64,000 bases of DNA from Toxonevra muliebris (lineage: Eukaryota > Arthropoda > Insecta > Diptera > Pallopteridae): NCBI GenBank assembly GCA_963691655.1, contig OY829329.1, positions 65,528,852-65,592,851 on the forward strand, read 5' to 3'. Position numbers and translations under genes: made by a program. Position 1 is the first letter of the stretch, and each line of letters starts with the position of its first letter. Positions 35,011-47,262 of this stretch are shown piece after piece. The notes beneath the pieces were generated by a model. The model searched no databases and was not told the DNA's origin. It saw only the letters and a list, made by a program, of their open reading frames with translations.

Positions 35011-35450
35011 AGAGTTTTTCTTTTTCATTTTTGAAGTGAAACTTCTGAGGGTACATCGAAAATTTTGCAAAGCAAATCGCGTTGTTGTTGCACTCATACG
35101 AAACCAGTAAAAAACGAAGTTATGCAATTGTTGTTATTCGGTTACATACAATCAAAAGCAGAGAGTCGACTTCGCACAGTTCCATCTCATGTGCTTTAGT
35201 GAGAGAGCCGAGAGTCGAGGGAAGTTTGTCTCTGCTTGATTGAATAGAGCTGAGACTCTCTTGTATTATATACGTGTACTACATCGTGTTTGTGTCGATA
35301 AGTGTAGAGAGTTCCAACAGAAGAAAAGTAACAACAAAATGAAGAGAAGAAGACTGCAAAAACTTCAACAGAATTTGTTATAAATGTTTCTAGTGATATT
35401 CAAATAAACAACAAAGTTTCACTTCTACTGTGAGTGCGTGCAGACACATA
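35011..35450 (+). repeat. Dispersed repeat family R1, copy 4 (single unit)
   Basis: It starts GAAGTGAAACTTCTGAGGG and ends AAAGTTTCACTTCTACTG with GTGAGTGCGTGCAGAC, the same ends as copy 1, but has one internal unit instead of two, so it is about 430 bp. The unit shows CGAAGTTATGCAATTG, GCAGAGAGTCGACTTC, GTCTCTGCTTGATTG, GATAAGTGTAGAGAGT and CTGCAAAAACTTCAACA. It defines the basic monomeric form of the family. Confidence 0.7.
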
Positions 35451-36747
35451 ATTTTTTTTATTCTCTTCTTTTGCATATTTTTGTTTGTTGGTTGTCACGG
35501 TGATTGCTTTGAAATTCTCGATTGACTTAGTGCACTTGCAAGAAGCACTTTTCAAGCGCTTAATTTTGAAGTAATTGTCCTAAAAACCTCTGGGATGTTT
35601 CAGTTACTTAAAACGAGTACACTTTAATTCTAAATGTTTGCTGATATATGTGAACACACACACACAAACACATAAGTATATTTATATATATCCATTATAT
35701 TTCTTAATTTCCATTTTCTATTCCACACAAGTACAGAATAAAAGCAAGAATAGCATAGTTGTGTGCCACTTTTCTACCGCAGTAGCAACCGCAAAAAAAA
35801 AAAAAAAAAAAAAAATGGGAATGTCAGCCCCATAAACTGTCTGACTGGCCGTGACAGCAGGCAACAGCAACAGCTACAAATATATTACAGCAACAATTGT
35901 TATTTGCTGCTAATGCTTTCGCTTTTGTTGCTCTATGTTGCTGTTGTTGTTGCTGTTGTTGCTGTTATTCCCTTTCCAACAAAGATTATGCCGTTGGCCA
36001 TTTTAAAGCAATGCTAGTTTGTTGTTGTTGTAATGATTGTTGTCTTGTTGCGTCCTTGTCCTCATATTCCACACCAATGAATTTCACTTTAGCTGCAAAA
36101 CCGCGTCCGTGTTTTACAAAACAAAAGTGTATAGAATGCAGCAGCAGCAACAGTAACAACAGCAACAACAACAACTAGCAGCAGCCTTGAACTGACCGCT
36201 TTTTATAGTTGTTGCTGCTGCTCTTGTTTTTGTTGTTGTTTATAGTTATATCTGTTGTCATTTCTGCTGCTGCTGCTGCTGTTTTTGTGGTTGCTATGTT
36301 GCATTAATTAAGGCCGTGAAGGCATTTAATAAAAATTCTATGCCACATTCAGTGAAATGCTCAAACATGCTTGATGGTGGTGATGCTTTTAATTAATTAT
36401 TTTGATATTATTTTCTATTTTAATATATGTTATATGTATACTATACAATAGTAATATGTCAAAATCTTTCAACCGCAATTATAATTGGATATTCATTCTT
36501 TAGCAATAAACTGATAGCAAGTGTATATGTATATCATATAAAACAAATCGACTATTGAGGTTTGATTAATGTGGTTCTCTAAGGTAAGTGCACACGGGCC
36601 TAAGTAATTGTTGGTCGGTTTCTTCTGCTACTTTTCATATATTAATTTACCGACAAAGTTTCGGTTTTAGGTTGAAATCAAGAATGTAAAGAATCTGCAC
36701 TGACGAATCTTCAGCTAGTAGGTAAAATAATATCTAGTTCCTTTGGT
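35451..36747. other. Non-coding DNA with opposed TTG/CTG and CAA/CAG tracts
   Basis: An A-run lies near 35792-35814. TTGCTGTTGTTGTTGCTG repeats lie around 35937-35968, a CAGCAGCAACAG / CAACAACAAC tract at about 36140-36182, and a CTGCTGCTGCTGCTG tract near 36267-36281. The opposed tracts can pair with each other into an imperfect stem. Frames here are poly-Cys/Leu/Asn artefacts of the repeats. Confidence 0.55.
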
Positions 36748-38500
36748 AACTCGTTGGAGTTACTTTACCGACTCCGCTGGATATTCTTTATCAACTGATT
36801 TGGGGTCGTTCTTTTCAAGCTCTTAAAGTTTTTTTATTCAACTCTTTGGTATTCTTGAGTAGAAATTCGTTGAAGTTTCTTTTTACTCGTTGAATGTGTT
36901 TTATCCACCTTATTGAAGGTCTTTTATAAACTCGTTGAAGTTCCTTTAATATCTCGTTGAAGTTCCTTAAATAACTCGTTAAATTTTTTTTGATAGCTCG
37001 CCTGAATTCCTTTACTAAGTCGTTAGAATTAGATTTTTGTCGTATCGTTGAAATATCTTTGTGGATTGGTTGCAGTTCTTTTATGAACTTGTTGGGGTTT
37101 TCTAATCGGTTCGTTCTCTACTCGTTTGAGTTCTCTTTAAATTCATTAGATTTTCTTTATCAACTCTTTAGAGTTCTTTAATCAATTCATTTGAGCTCGC
37201 TTTTTACTAACTCTTAAGTTTTCTTTAATTAACTCTTTACACCTTTTCAATTAACTCGTTGGAGCTTGTTTTCCAACTCGTTGAAGTTAGTTTTCCAACT
37301 CGTTAGAGTTAGTTTTGAACTCGTTGTAGTTGCTTTCCCAACTCCATGGAGTTTCTTTTCCAACTTTTTGAAGTTAGTTTTCCAACTCGTTGGAGTTTCT
37401 TTTCAAACTCGTTGGAGTTATTTTTCCAACTCGTTGAAGTTAGTTTTCGAGCTCGTTGGAGTTACCTTTCCGAAACGTTGAAGGTAGTTTTCGAGCTCGG
37501 TGGAGTTACTTTTCTTACTCGCTGAAGTTTGTTTTCTAACTCGTTGGAGTTTTTCCCACTCGCTGGATTCTTTTTCCCACTCGTTGTAGTTAGTTTTTGA
37601 ACTCGTTGGATTTTCTTTTCCAAATTGTTGAAGTTGCTTTTCCAACTCATTGGAGTAAGTTTCTTAACTCGTTGAAGTAACTTTTCCAACTCGTTGGAGT
37701 TCCTTTGCCCACTTGTTGGAGTTCTTTTCCCCGCTCGTTGCTGTTCCCTTTCTAATAGTTAGAGTTAGTTTCAATAATTCGTTGTAGTTACTTTTACCTT
37801 TCGTTAGAGTTGCTTTTCCAACTCGTTGGAGTTAGTTATCCAACTCGTTAGAGTTATTTTTCTAAGCTCGTAGAAGTTGCTTTTCCAACTCTTTGGAGTT
37901 CCTTTTTCCACTTGTTGGAGTTAGTTTTCTAACTCGTTGAAGTTAGTTTTTGAGCTCGTTAGAGTTGCTTTTCCAACTCGTTAGAGTTTCTTTTCAAACT
38001 CGTTAGAGTTTCTTTTCAAACTCGTTGGAGTTACTTTTCCAACTCGTTGGAGTTTCTTTTCTCACTCGTTGAAGTTTCTTTTCCCACTTATTGGAGTAAG
38101 CTTCCAACGAGTTGTGGAGTTCCTTTGTCCCCTCGTTGGAGTTCCTTTTCCCACTCATTGCTGTTCGCTTTCCAAATAGTTAAAGTTAGTTTTCGAACTC
38201 GTTAGAGTTTCTCTTCTAACTCATTTAAGTTTCTTTTTCCACTCGTTGGAGTTACTTTTCCAACTTGTTAGAGTTTCATTTCCCACTAGTTGGAGTTAGT
38301 TTTCTAACTCGTTAGAGTTAGTATTCCAGCTCGTTGGAGTTATTTTTCTAACTAGTAAAAGTTGCTTTTCCAACTCGGTGGAGTTTTTTTTCCACTCGCT
38401 GGAGTTCCTTTTCCTATTCGTTGGAGTAACTTTTCCAACTCGTTGATGTTTCTTTTCAAAACATTTAGAGTTTTTTTACGAACTCGCTAGAGTTTCATTT
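36748..38500 (+). repeat. ~22-bp minisatellite, about 78 copies, hairpin-like core
   Basis: The unit core is AACTCGTTGGAGTT plus a T-rich linker of about 8 bases (TACTTTTC or TAGTTTTC). The core is self-complementary (AACTC...GAGTT; also CCAAC-TC-GTTGG). Units are well conserved from about 37250 to 38450 and become increasingly degenerate toward 36750. Because 22 is not a multiple of 3, open frames show a 22-residue period (for example FQLVGVSF-like on plus, LQRVGKVTPTS-like on minus). I treat these as by-products, not genes. Confidence 0.93.
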
Positions 38501-41059
38501 CGTTAAAATCAAAATGCAGCTACGAGTATAAGCAAATTGTCTTTGATTCATGTCACAATTATGAAGATTTCCTCATTAAACTCACGATTCTCTTAAAGAT
38601 TTACTAAAGTGCTTTTAAAATTAACTTGCCACAAGTGATATCGAATTGAGCTTATTTATATTACTATAACTAAACACTGCACATACTATGGTATATAAAA
38701 TGTAAGGCTTTTTTTTGTTTTTGGATGAAACTAAACCAAGCACGCATAGACACTTATACATACGTAGCAACGAAGAAACCAACACGTTCACACATTTTTA
38801 TTAGATTTGAGTGGAAGTCGAAAATATTTTTTTTCTTTTTATTGCACACAATGGCAATAGAAGTAAGTGGGCATCCATTGAATTCATGTTGCTTTGTTAT
38901 TCCTCTACTATCTGCTTCTTGCTGCTGATGATAGTTGAACTTAGTTTTATTTATTTTTGTTTTTTTTTTTTTTTTTTTTTTTTTGGTACAGCTAAAGTTT
39001 TTCGTTATTTTCACTTTGTTTTTTGAACGGAGGGAACGCGTCAGCTATAGAGAGTGGGAGAAAGTTTCTTTTATTAATACGTTTCATGTTTGCGAACGCA
39101 CGAAATAAAGTATGCTGCCAACTCAGCAAACCCAAAAGGGTTGAACAAAACAACAAGAAATGACAAAAAGTGGCTGAAATATTGGCACACCAACCAGCAG
39201 CCAACAGCACCAAAAAAAAAAAAAAAAAAAAAATCGAAGGCATAGTCGGCAGACAGGCAAAGTAGTTAGAAACAATAGCGATGGCAATGGCAATGCTATT
39301 TTTCTCTTTACACACACACACACACATACATACACATAAAATTATAAGCTACTCATACTCTCTATAAAAACGGAATATTTTATATTTCGGGTCATTTGGG
39401 AGATTAACAAAGAGACGTGCCTGCATCAACATCGCGCTGTTGCTCTTGCTCTCTCTTCCTCTCTCTTGTTTCGTACTCTCTCTACTGGTTTCAAATGTGT
39501 GAGATCACATGAAGCTTTCGCCTAAAATTTATTCAAAAGGTGTTGTTTTTTCGTAGTTGCTTTTACATAGAAAGAGTTAGTAGTTTATTTTTGTCTGCCA
39601 GTTTTAGTGTTGTGCAGTTTAGTTAATTAAAAAACTCCTTCGCAAAACAAAAGAAACTCTGAGCTGCAACATTTCAGCGAACAACTTCCAAAAACAATTT
39701 TTGTTTGTAATTTTGTTATGCACATATGTATGTATGTATTTGAAGTTTAGTCATAAACTTTTCGTAAAATATTCTTTAAACGTTGGTTTTATTAAATTAG
39801 CTTTTGTTATGCAATTAAATATATTCTCGGAAATATATGTACGCATGCATGTTTGATGCTTGTGTGTTCCTAAGTATGTATCGTGGGAGTAAAAAAGTTA
39901 GTGAAACTTTAGAAAAATATTTTTTCTTTTTCTTTTCTAACTTATTTGTACATATTTGTTGCTTTTAGTTGTCATTTAAGTAAGTGTTTCAAACAACTTT
40001 AGTTGAAATTATTTGTTTCTATAAATTTTCTAATGTACTTACATCATTTTAGTAATACATGTTGTAGGTGAAATTGCTTTAGGCATGGGCTGTAAGAGAG
40101 ACAGAGAGAAAAAAAGTTAATAAATTTAGTTAAACTAGTCGGTAAAGCCCCACTAACTGGGTAAACTTGTTTTGCAGAAGAAATCTCTTTATGAAAAAAC
40201 AAATATCAAAAGAGAACCAAACTACTCGTTGGTGTTTGTTTTGTTATTTGTGTATGCAGATAATTCGTTAGATAATTCTGAGAAATGTCGTTACTCATGT
40301 CTTCTCTCTCTCATTTTTTATTTACTCCCGCTTAAGCAATGATTTTCACAACGATAAATGCAATGCTTTGTTCAATTAGTGAATTTTAAAGAGCTTCCGA
40401 CGCTAATATTTTGGAATTGGCTAAACCAATTTGAAATCTGACAATTTTTGGTTAACCTATACATTGATATATAATATGATAGTGTAGCCCTTCTGGATCT
40501 TCTAGAATAAAATTGTAGTTACATTAATAAATGAATAGATGTTTAGTTAGAATAATGTAAATAAATACATAAAAATAACTTATGATGATTACAATATTGA
40601 ATGCGTCGATCATTCACCTGCTGGGATGTTTCTTTGAGAGAGTAAAGAAAAAAAAGCACCAACACGCACTAGTTCTTTTTTATTGTGTACTCACTTTCAC
40701 TCTCTCTCTTTTATATGTAGTTACTCTCTGTTTAAATATGCACGCGACAATATCGCCACATTTCGTTTTTAAGTTTGCACTCTTCATGTATCACTTTTCT
40801 CAATTCTTCCCCTCGACCCATCGACATTCGTTTATGTATATGTATAAGAGGAGAGACCAAACACGAGAGATGGTTTACGACACGAACTTGGCAAATTTCC
40901 ACCTATCTTGTTGCATACAAAAACAACATCTATACAGGGTTTAGAAATTTGTGCTTGCTCAGCTCTCTTTCTCTCTCTCTCATTTTGCTCATTTGCAATT
41001 GAAAGCAATAACCTCATTGCTCTCATTCAGATGATACTCATTTTTTGTTGTTTATATAC
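38501..41059. other. AT-rich non-coding DNA
   Basis: Contains a long T-run near 38960-38983, an A-run near 39211-39232, CA tracts and CT-rich tracts near 40965-40980. No gene recognised. Confidence 0.5.
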
Positions 41060-41181
41060 AACAGCGGTAGTCACCTATACACACACAATGGTCGATTGAG
41101 CACTCTTTCTATGGAAATGAGCTCTGTATGTGTGAAATTTCTTAAGCTCATTTGCCTGCGTGCAAGTCTTTGGCCTACGCT
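41060..41181 (-). repeat. 122-bp dispersed repeat, copy 2
   Basis: The inverted counterpart of 17145-17266, with the same length. Plus-strand landmarks are ACAGCGGTAG, TTGAGCACTCTTTCTATGG, GCTCATTTGCCTGCGTGCAA and TTGGCCTACGCT. Identity by eye is roughly 85 percent. Confidence 0.7.
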
Positions 41182-43870
41182 AATATATAACACATTACTG
41201 TTTTTTTTGTTGTTGTTGATTTAGAGTTGCTCCGTGGGCTTTCTATATTACTATTTTTATATAAAATATTCTTCCAAATCCATGATCCCCTCTAAAATTA
41301 TTTGTTCTATATGAATACATAATAATATTTTCTTGAGTTTTTTTCCAAAGATTCTAACAAAATTTTCTTTTAATTCGTTTTAAAAGAAACAATAAATAAA
41401 TTTTGAAACTTTTGTTGCTGGTGTTTTTCAGAAAGTCATAAAATATTTTTATTTTTTTAAAAAAAAAGCTCCATCAAAAAGATATTGCTATTCAAATGCA
41501 AATATTATTTTTATAAACAAGCGTTGCAAAAAAAATTTTACTTATTCGTTTCAAGTATATCTCTTTTTTGCCTCCTACAGCATTTTACTATCAAAGGAAG
41601 CAATTAATATCTCAGCTTTTCTACTTACTCTCTTTATACTACAAAGAAAAAAAGCAAAACGAAAGAAAATTTATGAACGCCAACACTTTATAAAGCAGCA
41701 AGCAGCGACCAAGGCAGTTATTAAATTTTATATATATGTTTGCGGAAAGTATTTTTCATTCACAGTTTTTTTCCAGTTATTACTTAAATTCATAAATTGT
41801 TTAATTTCTATGCATAAAGAATCATTTAAAATAAATTTCTAAGAGAATAGAAACATGCACACGTACATACTTGCAATTAGTTGGAATTGAAATGAAATAA
41901 ATTTAAAAGAGAGAAAGAGAGTGAAAGAGAGTAATTAAATGCTTTAAAGATTTATGTATGTGTGTGTGTGGGGAAATTTTTTTTTGCTCTTTTCAATATA
42001 TATTTTTCATATACTATTAAACAAAAACAAAGTTCTCTTTGAGTAGCATAAGCCAGCATTGCCAATATGAGAGATTTTTTTGTTTTGTTTTTGTTCTGTT
42101 GTTAAATGCGTCATAATGCGAGTATCACTTAGCACACTGAAAACTATTTACAATTCATATTCAGACACTTGTATAAAAGAGAAGTTGAAGTGGCTTTACA
42201 TTGTAATTCTATTTAGTTTTCTGCTGCTGTAATAGTACTTAAAAATTTTTCATATAAAATTATTTGAATTGATTATTTTCATGTACACTAGTATACGATT
42301 TTAAAGTTGTCTAGAATTTTCTATGCTTCTATTAACTACAAATGCCTTTCAAATGCTCTTTGCAGCAGTGTTTTCAAATTGAAATTATAAATTTTATACA
42401 ATTCCCTTAATGTCAATCACTTTAATGTTCTCTACTGTAGGCATTTCATTTATTTCAACTTCACTAGGTACACTGAAAAAATTAATTTATTTTATTTTTT
42501 TATTGTACATAAAAAATACTTAAAATAAGTGAGTAAATTTATATTTTTATCGTGTATTTGTTTTACAGATTTTTAAAAAAAATTTTGTATTTTATACTAC
42601 TTAGATCAAAATGTTCCCTGGACAACCACTTAACCTAACCTTACCAAGATCCAAATGTAGTAAACTTATTTCAAAGTGTATATATATGTGTGTGTGTGGT
42701 CGTAAAATTTTCGTAGTTAGTTGAATTTGAGGAATCGCTATTGCCTATTCAAGCGTAAATAAAAAATTTGGTTCTTTTGACTGAATTTTCAACTTTTTTG
42801 TTTTGTTTTGTTTATTTTATTTTACACAATTTTCACCACTTTTCCATTTTGTGGCCAACATCGCCACCGCTGTGAATGTCTGTATGTATGTATGTATATG
42901 GTATTTAAAGTGATTTTTCATTTCGTGTTACTATAGTAAATTTTTCTCTCAACTTCACTGCCAAATATCAAAATACCAAAAAGGTTATGTGCTCTGTGAC
43001 CTTTTGATTTCATATATGTATACATTGCCGTCTTTTTGAGTGGGTGACTGAGTGAGTGAAGAAACACGCACACACACACGAACAAGATGAAGAGGTTAAC
43101 TTATTAAACCAAAAGTATAATAAAAAACAAAATCAAGGGTACACGAAAGGAACAGGGAAATAAAAAAAAAAGAAGTTAAAAATAAAAACAAAAAAAATAA
43201 AAAATAAAATAAAAAGACCAACATGACTACAACTTAAATTGATTTAGTGGCAATAGATGGCAGCGTCTTGATTTGAACGAACTGAAACGGGTAGAACGAA
43301 ACAGAAATATATAGAGGTAGTGGGTTGGTTTCTAAGTTAATGTTTTTTGTACTTTCTTGTTAACTGATTTCAAAGCGTTGGCTTTTGGTCTTTTCTAGTT
43401 TTTCTTTTCTTTCTTATTTTACATTTTCGTATTTATGGTTAAGGTATTTGAAAATATAATTTAAACCGCCTGTCTGTCTATTTGAATGTTTAAATGTTTT
43501 AAGAGCTTAGAATATTTATGTAATTTATGTAGATTTATTAATTTATTTTATTAATTAAGTTCTGAGAAAACTTTGAATTTCATTATAAAAATCTTATGCT
43601 TAGTTCAAGTGTTCAAGTGCCATTGATAATTTGATGTTTGTTTTATATTTTTGTGAGTTTTGAATACTAGGAAAATAGTAGTGATTTTTATTCTAGTATA
43701 ATCTTTTTAAAAAACAGCAACTCAATTAAGGAAAAATAAATGCTTTTAAATTTAGTCACGCGGCATTGAAATTATAGCCTTTTGAACATTTTGTTTGTAT
43801 GAAAAGTGACCTCTAGCGGTAGATTACACATAATACATTTGCTTTGAGTTTCAATGTATATATTTTCACC
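41182..43870. other. AT-rich non-coding DNA
   Basis: Poly-A/poly-T and short GT/CA tracts (near 41960 and 42690) only. No gene or transposon recognised. Confidence 0.5.
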
Positions 43871-44857
43871 AACTAAACTCTCAAACTCCCAGAGTGAGAG
43901 CAGCTTTCACATTATCAAACCAATGTAAGCATGGCGAACGTATCTCAGAGAGTTTATAACTATCTCACTTACTCCCTCATAATTTTTGACATGTGAAAAG
44001 AGAGATCTGTAAGCTAAATTTCTACTACATCTACCACTCTACAACTACATCTACCACTCTACAACTATAACAAGTCAAAAATAAAATACAAAATATAACG
44101 ACTGGATACAACAATAACTCCGAAGGTGGATTCTCTGACCGAGTATATATAAACATATGAAGTTTTTTTTATATGAAGTTTTTCGCACTGTTAAATTGAG
44201 AGCATAGAAACATAGCATAAACTCAACTCGCAGAGTGAGAGCAGCATTGGCATCATCAAGCCAATGTAAGTGTGGCAAACGTATCTCAGAGAGAGTTTAC
44301 AACTATCTCACTCCCTCATAATCTGTAAACTACATTTCTACTACATCTACCATTCTACAACAACAAGTCAAAAATAAAGTACAAAATATAACGACTGGAT
44401 ACAACAATAACTCCGAAGGTGGATTCGCCGACTGAGTACATATACATATGAAGTTTTTTTAATATGAAGTTTTTCGCACTGTTAAATTGAGAGCATAGAA
44501 ACATAGCATAAACTCAACACGCAGAGTGAGAGCAGCATTTGCATCATGAAGCCAATGTAAGTAAGGTAAACGTATCTCAGAGTGAGTTTACAACTCTCTC
44601 ACTTACTCTCTCATAATTTTTGACATTTGAAAGAAGAGATCAGTGAGGTGTATTTCTGCTACATCACACATACATACATAATGACTCCATATATCAAAAT
44701 AATACCGAAGCTAAAGAGGGTTCTCCGACCAAGTACCGTTCGTTTCGTTTTTTTTTATATGAAGTTTTTCGCACGGTTAAATTGAAAGCGTATAAGCTTC
44801 ATATAAAAAAATATAAAGGGAGAGCGGCTCTCAGTCGATGATTCCACCTTTAATCAC
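43871..44857 (+). repeat. Three ~290-340-bp tandem units related to MITE family M3
   Basis: The anchor CAGAGTGAGAGCAGC recurs at 43890, 44231 and 44522. Units share CAATGTAAG, CGTATCTCAGAG, CTACATCTACCA-like, AACGACTGGATACAACAATA, TCCGAAGGTGGATTC and TATGAAGTTTTTCGCACTG. The first unit also duplicates ACAACTACATCTACCACTCT (44021-44061 region). The last unit runs into an inverted arm, AAGCTTCATATAAAAAAATA, with GGGAGAGCGGCTCTC and ATTCCACCTTTAAT, matching the right end of the MITEs at 23321 and 58346. The left MITE end is not recognisable. Confidence 0.8.
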
Positions 44858-47049
44858 GAATTTCCACTAGCAAACTATCCCCAAAGAGAAGTTAGCTTTC
44901 CTTAATATAATTATAAAAAATTAAGAAAAAAAATATAAAAATAAATTGTTTGCTTGCTTAGTTAAAGTAAGTATATATTCATCAAGTCAATCTTGGCATA
45001 AAGCAAATTAAAAGTAAACATTTTCAGTCTCAGTAAAGCAAAGTAAAGCAGAAAACGCAAAAAAAAAAAAAAAAAAAAAAGGGAAGCGCGCATCAATTTA
45101 AATTTTATATTAATTAACGTAATGAAGGTAGGTTCTAAGTAATACATAGAAAACAGAGTGTGTTTTAATCAAGGTATTTATCTATCTACATAGCTGTGTG
45201 TATGTATGTGTGTGCTAACTAATATTATTACTATAAAGTATGAACATAGAGCAAGCTAGGAAGGAGCAATATGATCAGCGAAGGGTAATCATGCAACAAA
45301 CATTTGCATTTTATTTCCATTTGAAAGTAATGAAGAAGCGAGCGGCATAGCTAGACATAATAAATTAAAAATCAAAGTTACGCTTTTAAAGCAATAACAA
45401 CAGCAACAACAACAACAGCGGGAACAACAAAAACAATTAACACAAGTGGTATGAAAAATAGCTAAACTACTTGAGTTGAATAGGAGAGAAAATAAACCAA
45501 CATTAAATGATGCTTCAATGATGCTCCAATGCAATTAGCCGGAAAAAAAATACTGAAAATCACTACAGAAAAATAAAGCAAACAAAAAAAAAGAAGCCAT
45601 TTTAAATACAAAATAAATAGCTGCGAAGAGAAAATTAATTTGAATAATTTATCAAACAAATAAGAAAAAAAAACAAGAAGAAGAGAATACATGATGTTCT
45701 ACTTAAATAGCCAGAAGGCAAACTGATGAGTGGAAGTTTTTTTTTTTTATTTTTTTTTTGAAATTATAAAAACACTTTGCAATTAAATTATAAATACAAT
45801 GAGGAACAACAAATTAAGCACCGAAGAAGAAGCAACAGAACAACAACAAAAACAAGTAAATAGATGACACTAGTTGAAGCAAATAGAACAGCGTTTATAA
45901 TGAGACCACTCGCCATCACCTTGCTCTCAAACTTACTCTTGTTTTACCCGCACTTTTGTCTAGCCATCACTCTCATCTTACATTTAACTTCGCCTTGACA
46001 TGAGTATAACGTTTCTTCTTGGCCTCCCTATCAGCTTTATTCTCTCCTTCCCTTCACCTTTGTTCTTCTCTTTCTCATCATCCTTTTACTATCCCTCGTG
46101 GTTCTTTTCACTCTCAACCTCCTTCACTTTCCTTACCGTTAATTCCAATTTTCATTTGTGTTTCAATGTCGATTGTGCACTTGACTCTGGGCATTTCCGC
46201 ATTACTTTACGCTATATATTAACAAAAAAAAATTAATTGTAATTTCAACAAGAAAGAAAATAAGAAACATAAAAGGAAAAAGCTGGAAACGAGCGCAGAA
46301 AAAACACAACACGAAATAAATATTACACTTGAACAGCGCATCGCAACTGAGGAAGTAAAAGAAAAAGACTTGAGAGAAAACTAAAGAAAAAAAAAAAAAA
46401 TAAATGTACACAAATTTACGCATATAAACTGAAAATTGAAGTGAGAACAATAACGACGCACACACACACACACTTGCAAATGTGCTGCAAAAGCGAAGAA
46501 AATTAAATCCAAATTTAATTTTGAAATAAGCAACAAACAAAGCTGCTGAAGCCGCTAAAGGAGCGTCCGGATATGGTCACTGTTGCTTACGCCTTGACGC
46601 GGTAGCGGCGGCAGTGGTGGTGATTATTTTAACGACGACTAGCATAAAAATTCCCCAAGGTATCAAAGCAGTTGAGGAGAGCACAAGAAACACAAACACA
46701 CACATATATCTACATACTCGTATACATACACGCCCATTTGCTCACAGCCAAATTGGAGGCTAAACATAATATCAGCATATACACACAGAGAGAGAAAGAG
46801 AGTGAGAAGAAAAAGAGAGAGGAGTGAGAGAGAGATTGAGAGAGAGTGTGAGCCGCTCTTGGTAAACACCCACGTACCGTTGGACACTGAGAATAACATA
46901 AAATTGTTGAGCTTAACATACACAAAAAAAAAAAAAAAAATCAACGAAGAAGACAAAAAAAAGCAAAAAAATATAAATAAGGAAAGCAGCTGAAAAGCAG
47001 AAAAAACTACAATAAAAATAAGAATAAAATAATAAAAAAAAAAAAGGAA
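44858..47049. other. A-rich (plus strand) non-coding DNA
   Basis: From about 45300 to 47050 the plus strand is strikingly A-rich, with CAACAACAACAACAGCG (45400-45420), GA-rich (46790-46850) and CA tracts. The bias could fit a transcribed leader on the plus strand, but no splice structure can be shown. Confidence 0.4.
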
Positions 47050-47262
47050 ATGAAAGCAAGCAAGCCGAAAAAAATAATATTTGCCCTTTTGGCATTTTTT
47101 TCATTGCCCCCTACAGCTTCACACCAACCAACCCCACACGCCCTATTGCCACTTAACCACCATCATTCGCCAATTGCTGCTTACTGTTCGCCGCCACTTG
47201 CTGCATTTTGTGATGAGGCAATCAAACTTAATTGCAAGTATGAGAGATGCGGATTCTGTTGA
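47050..47262 (+). CDS. Possible small secreted peptide ORF, 70 codons (doubtful)
   Basis: Starts MKASKPKKIIFALLAFFS, a basic n-region plus hydrophobic core, then LPPTAS, a plausible signal-peptidase site. A Pro/His-rich stretch (HQPTPH, NHHHSP) follows, and a C-terminal part with five Cys (YCSPPLAAFC, LNCKYERCGFC). This layout resembles small secreted Cys-containing peptides, but I recognise no family, and short frames of this kind arise by chance. CAAGTATGAG at 47235-47244 could be a splice donor, in which case the last residues would differ. No neighbour supports it. Confidence 0.2.
   Translation: MKASKPKKIIFALLAFFSLPPTASHQPTPHALLPLNHHHSPIAAYCSPPLAAFCDEAIKLNCKYERCGFC

Noticed and set aside
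37266..37689. Overlapping 71-75 codon frames on both strands with periodic sequence
   Set aside because: The periodicity is explained by the 22-bp minisatellite. Both strands are open for the same reason, so coding is unlikely.
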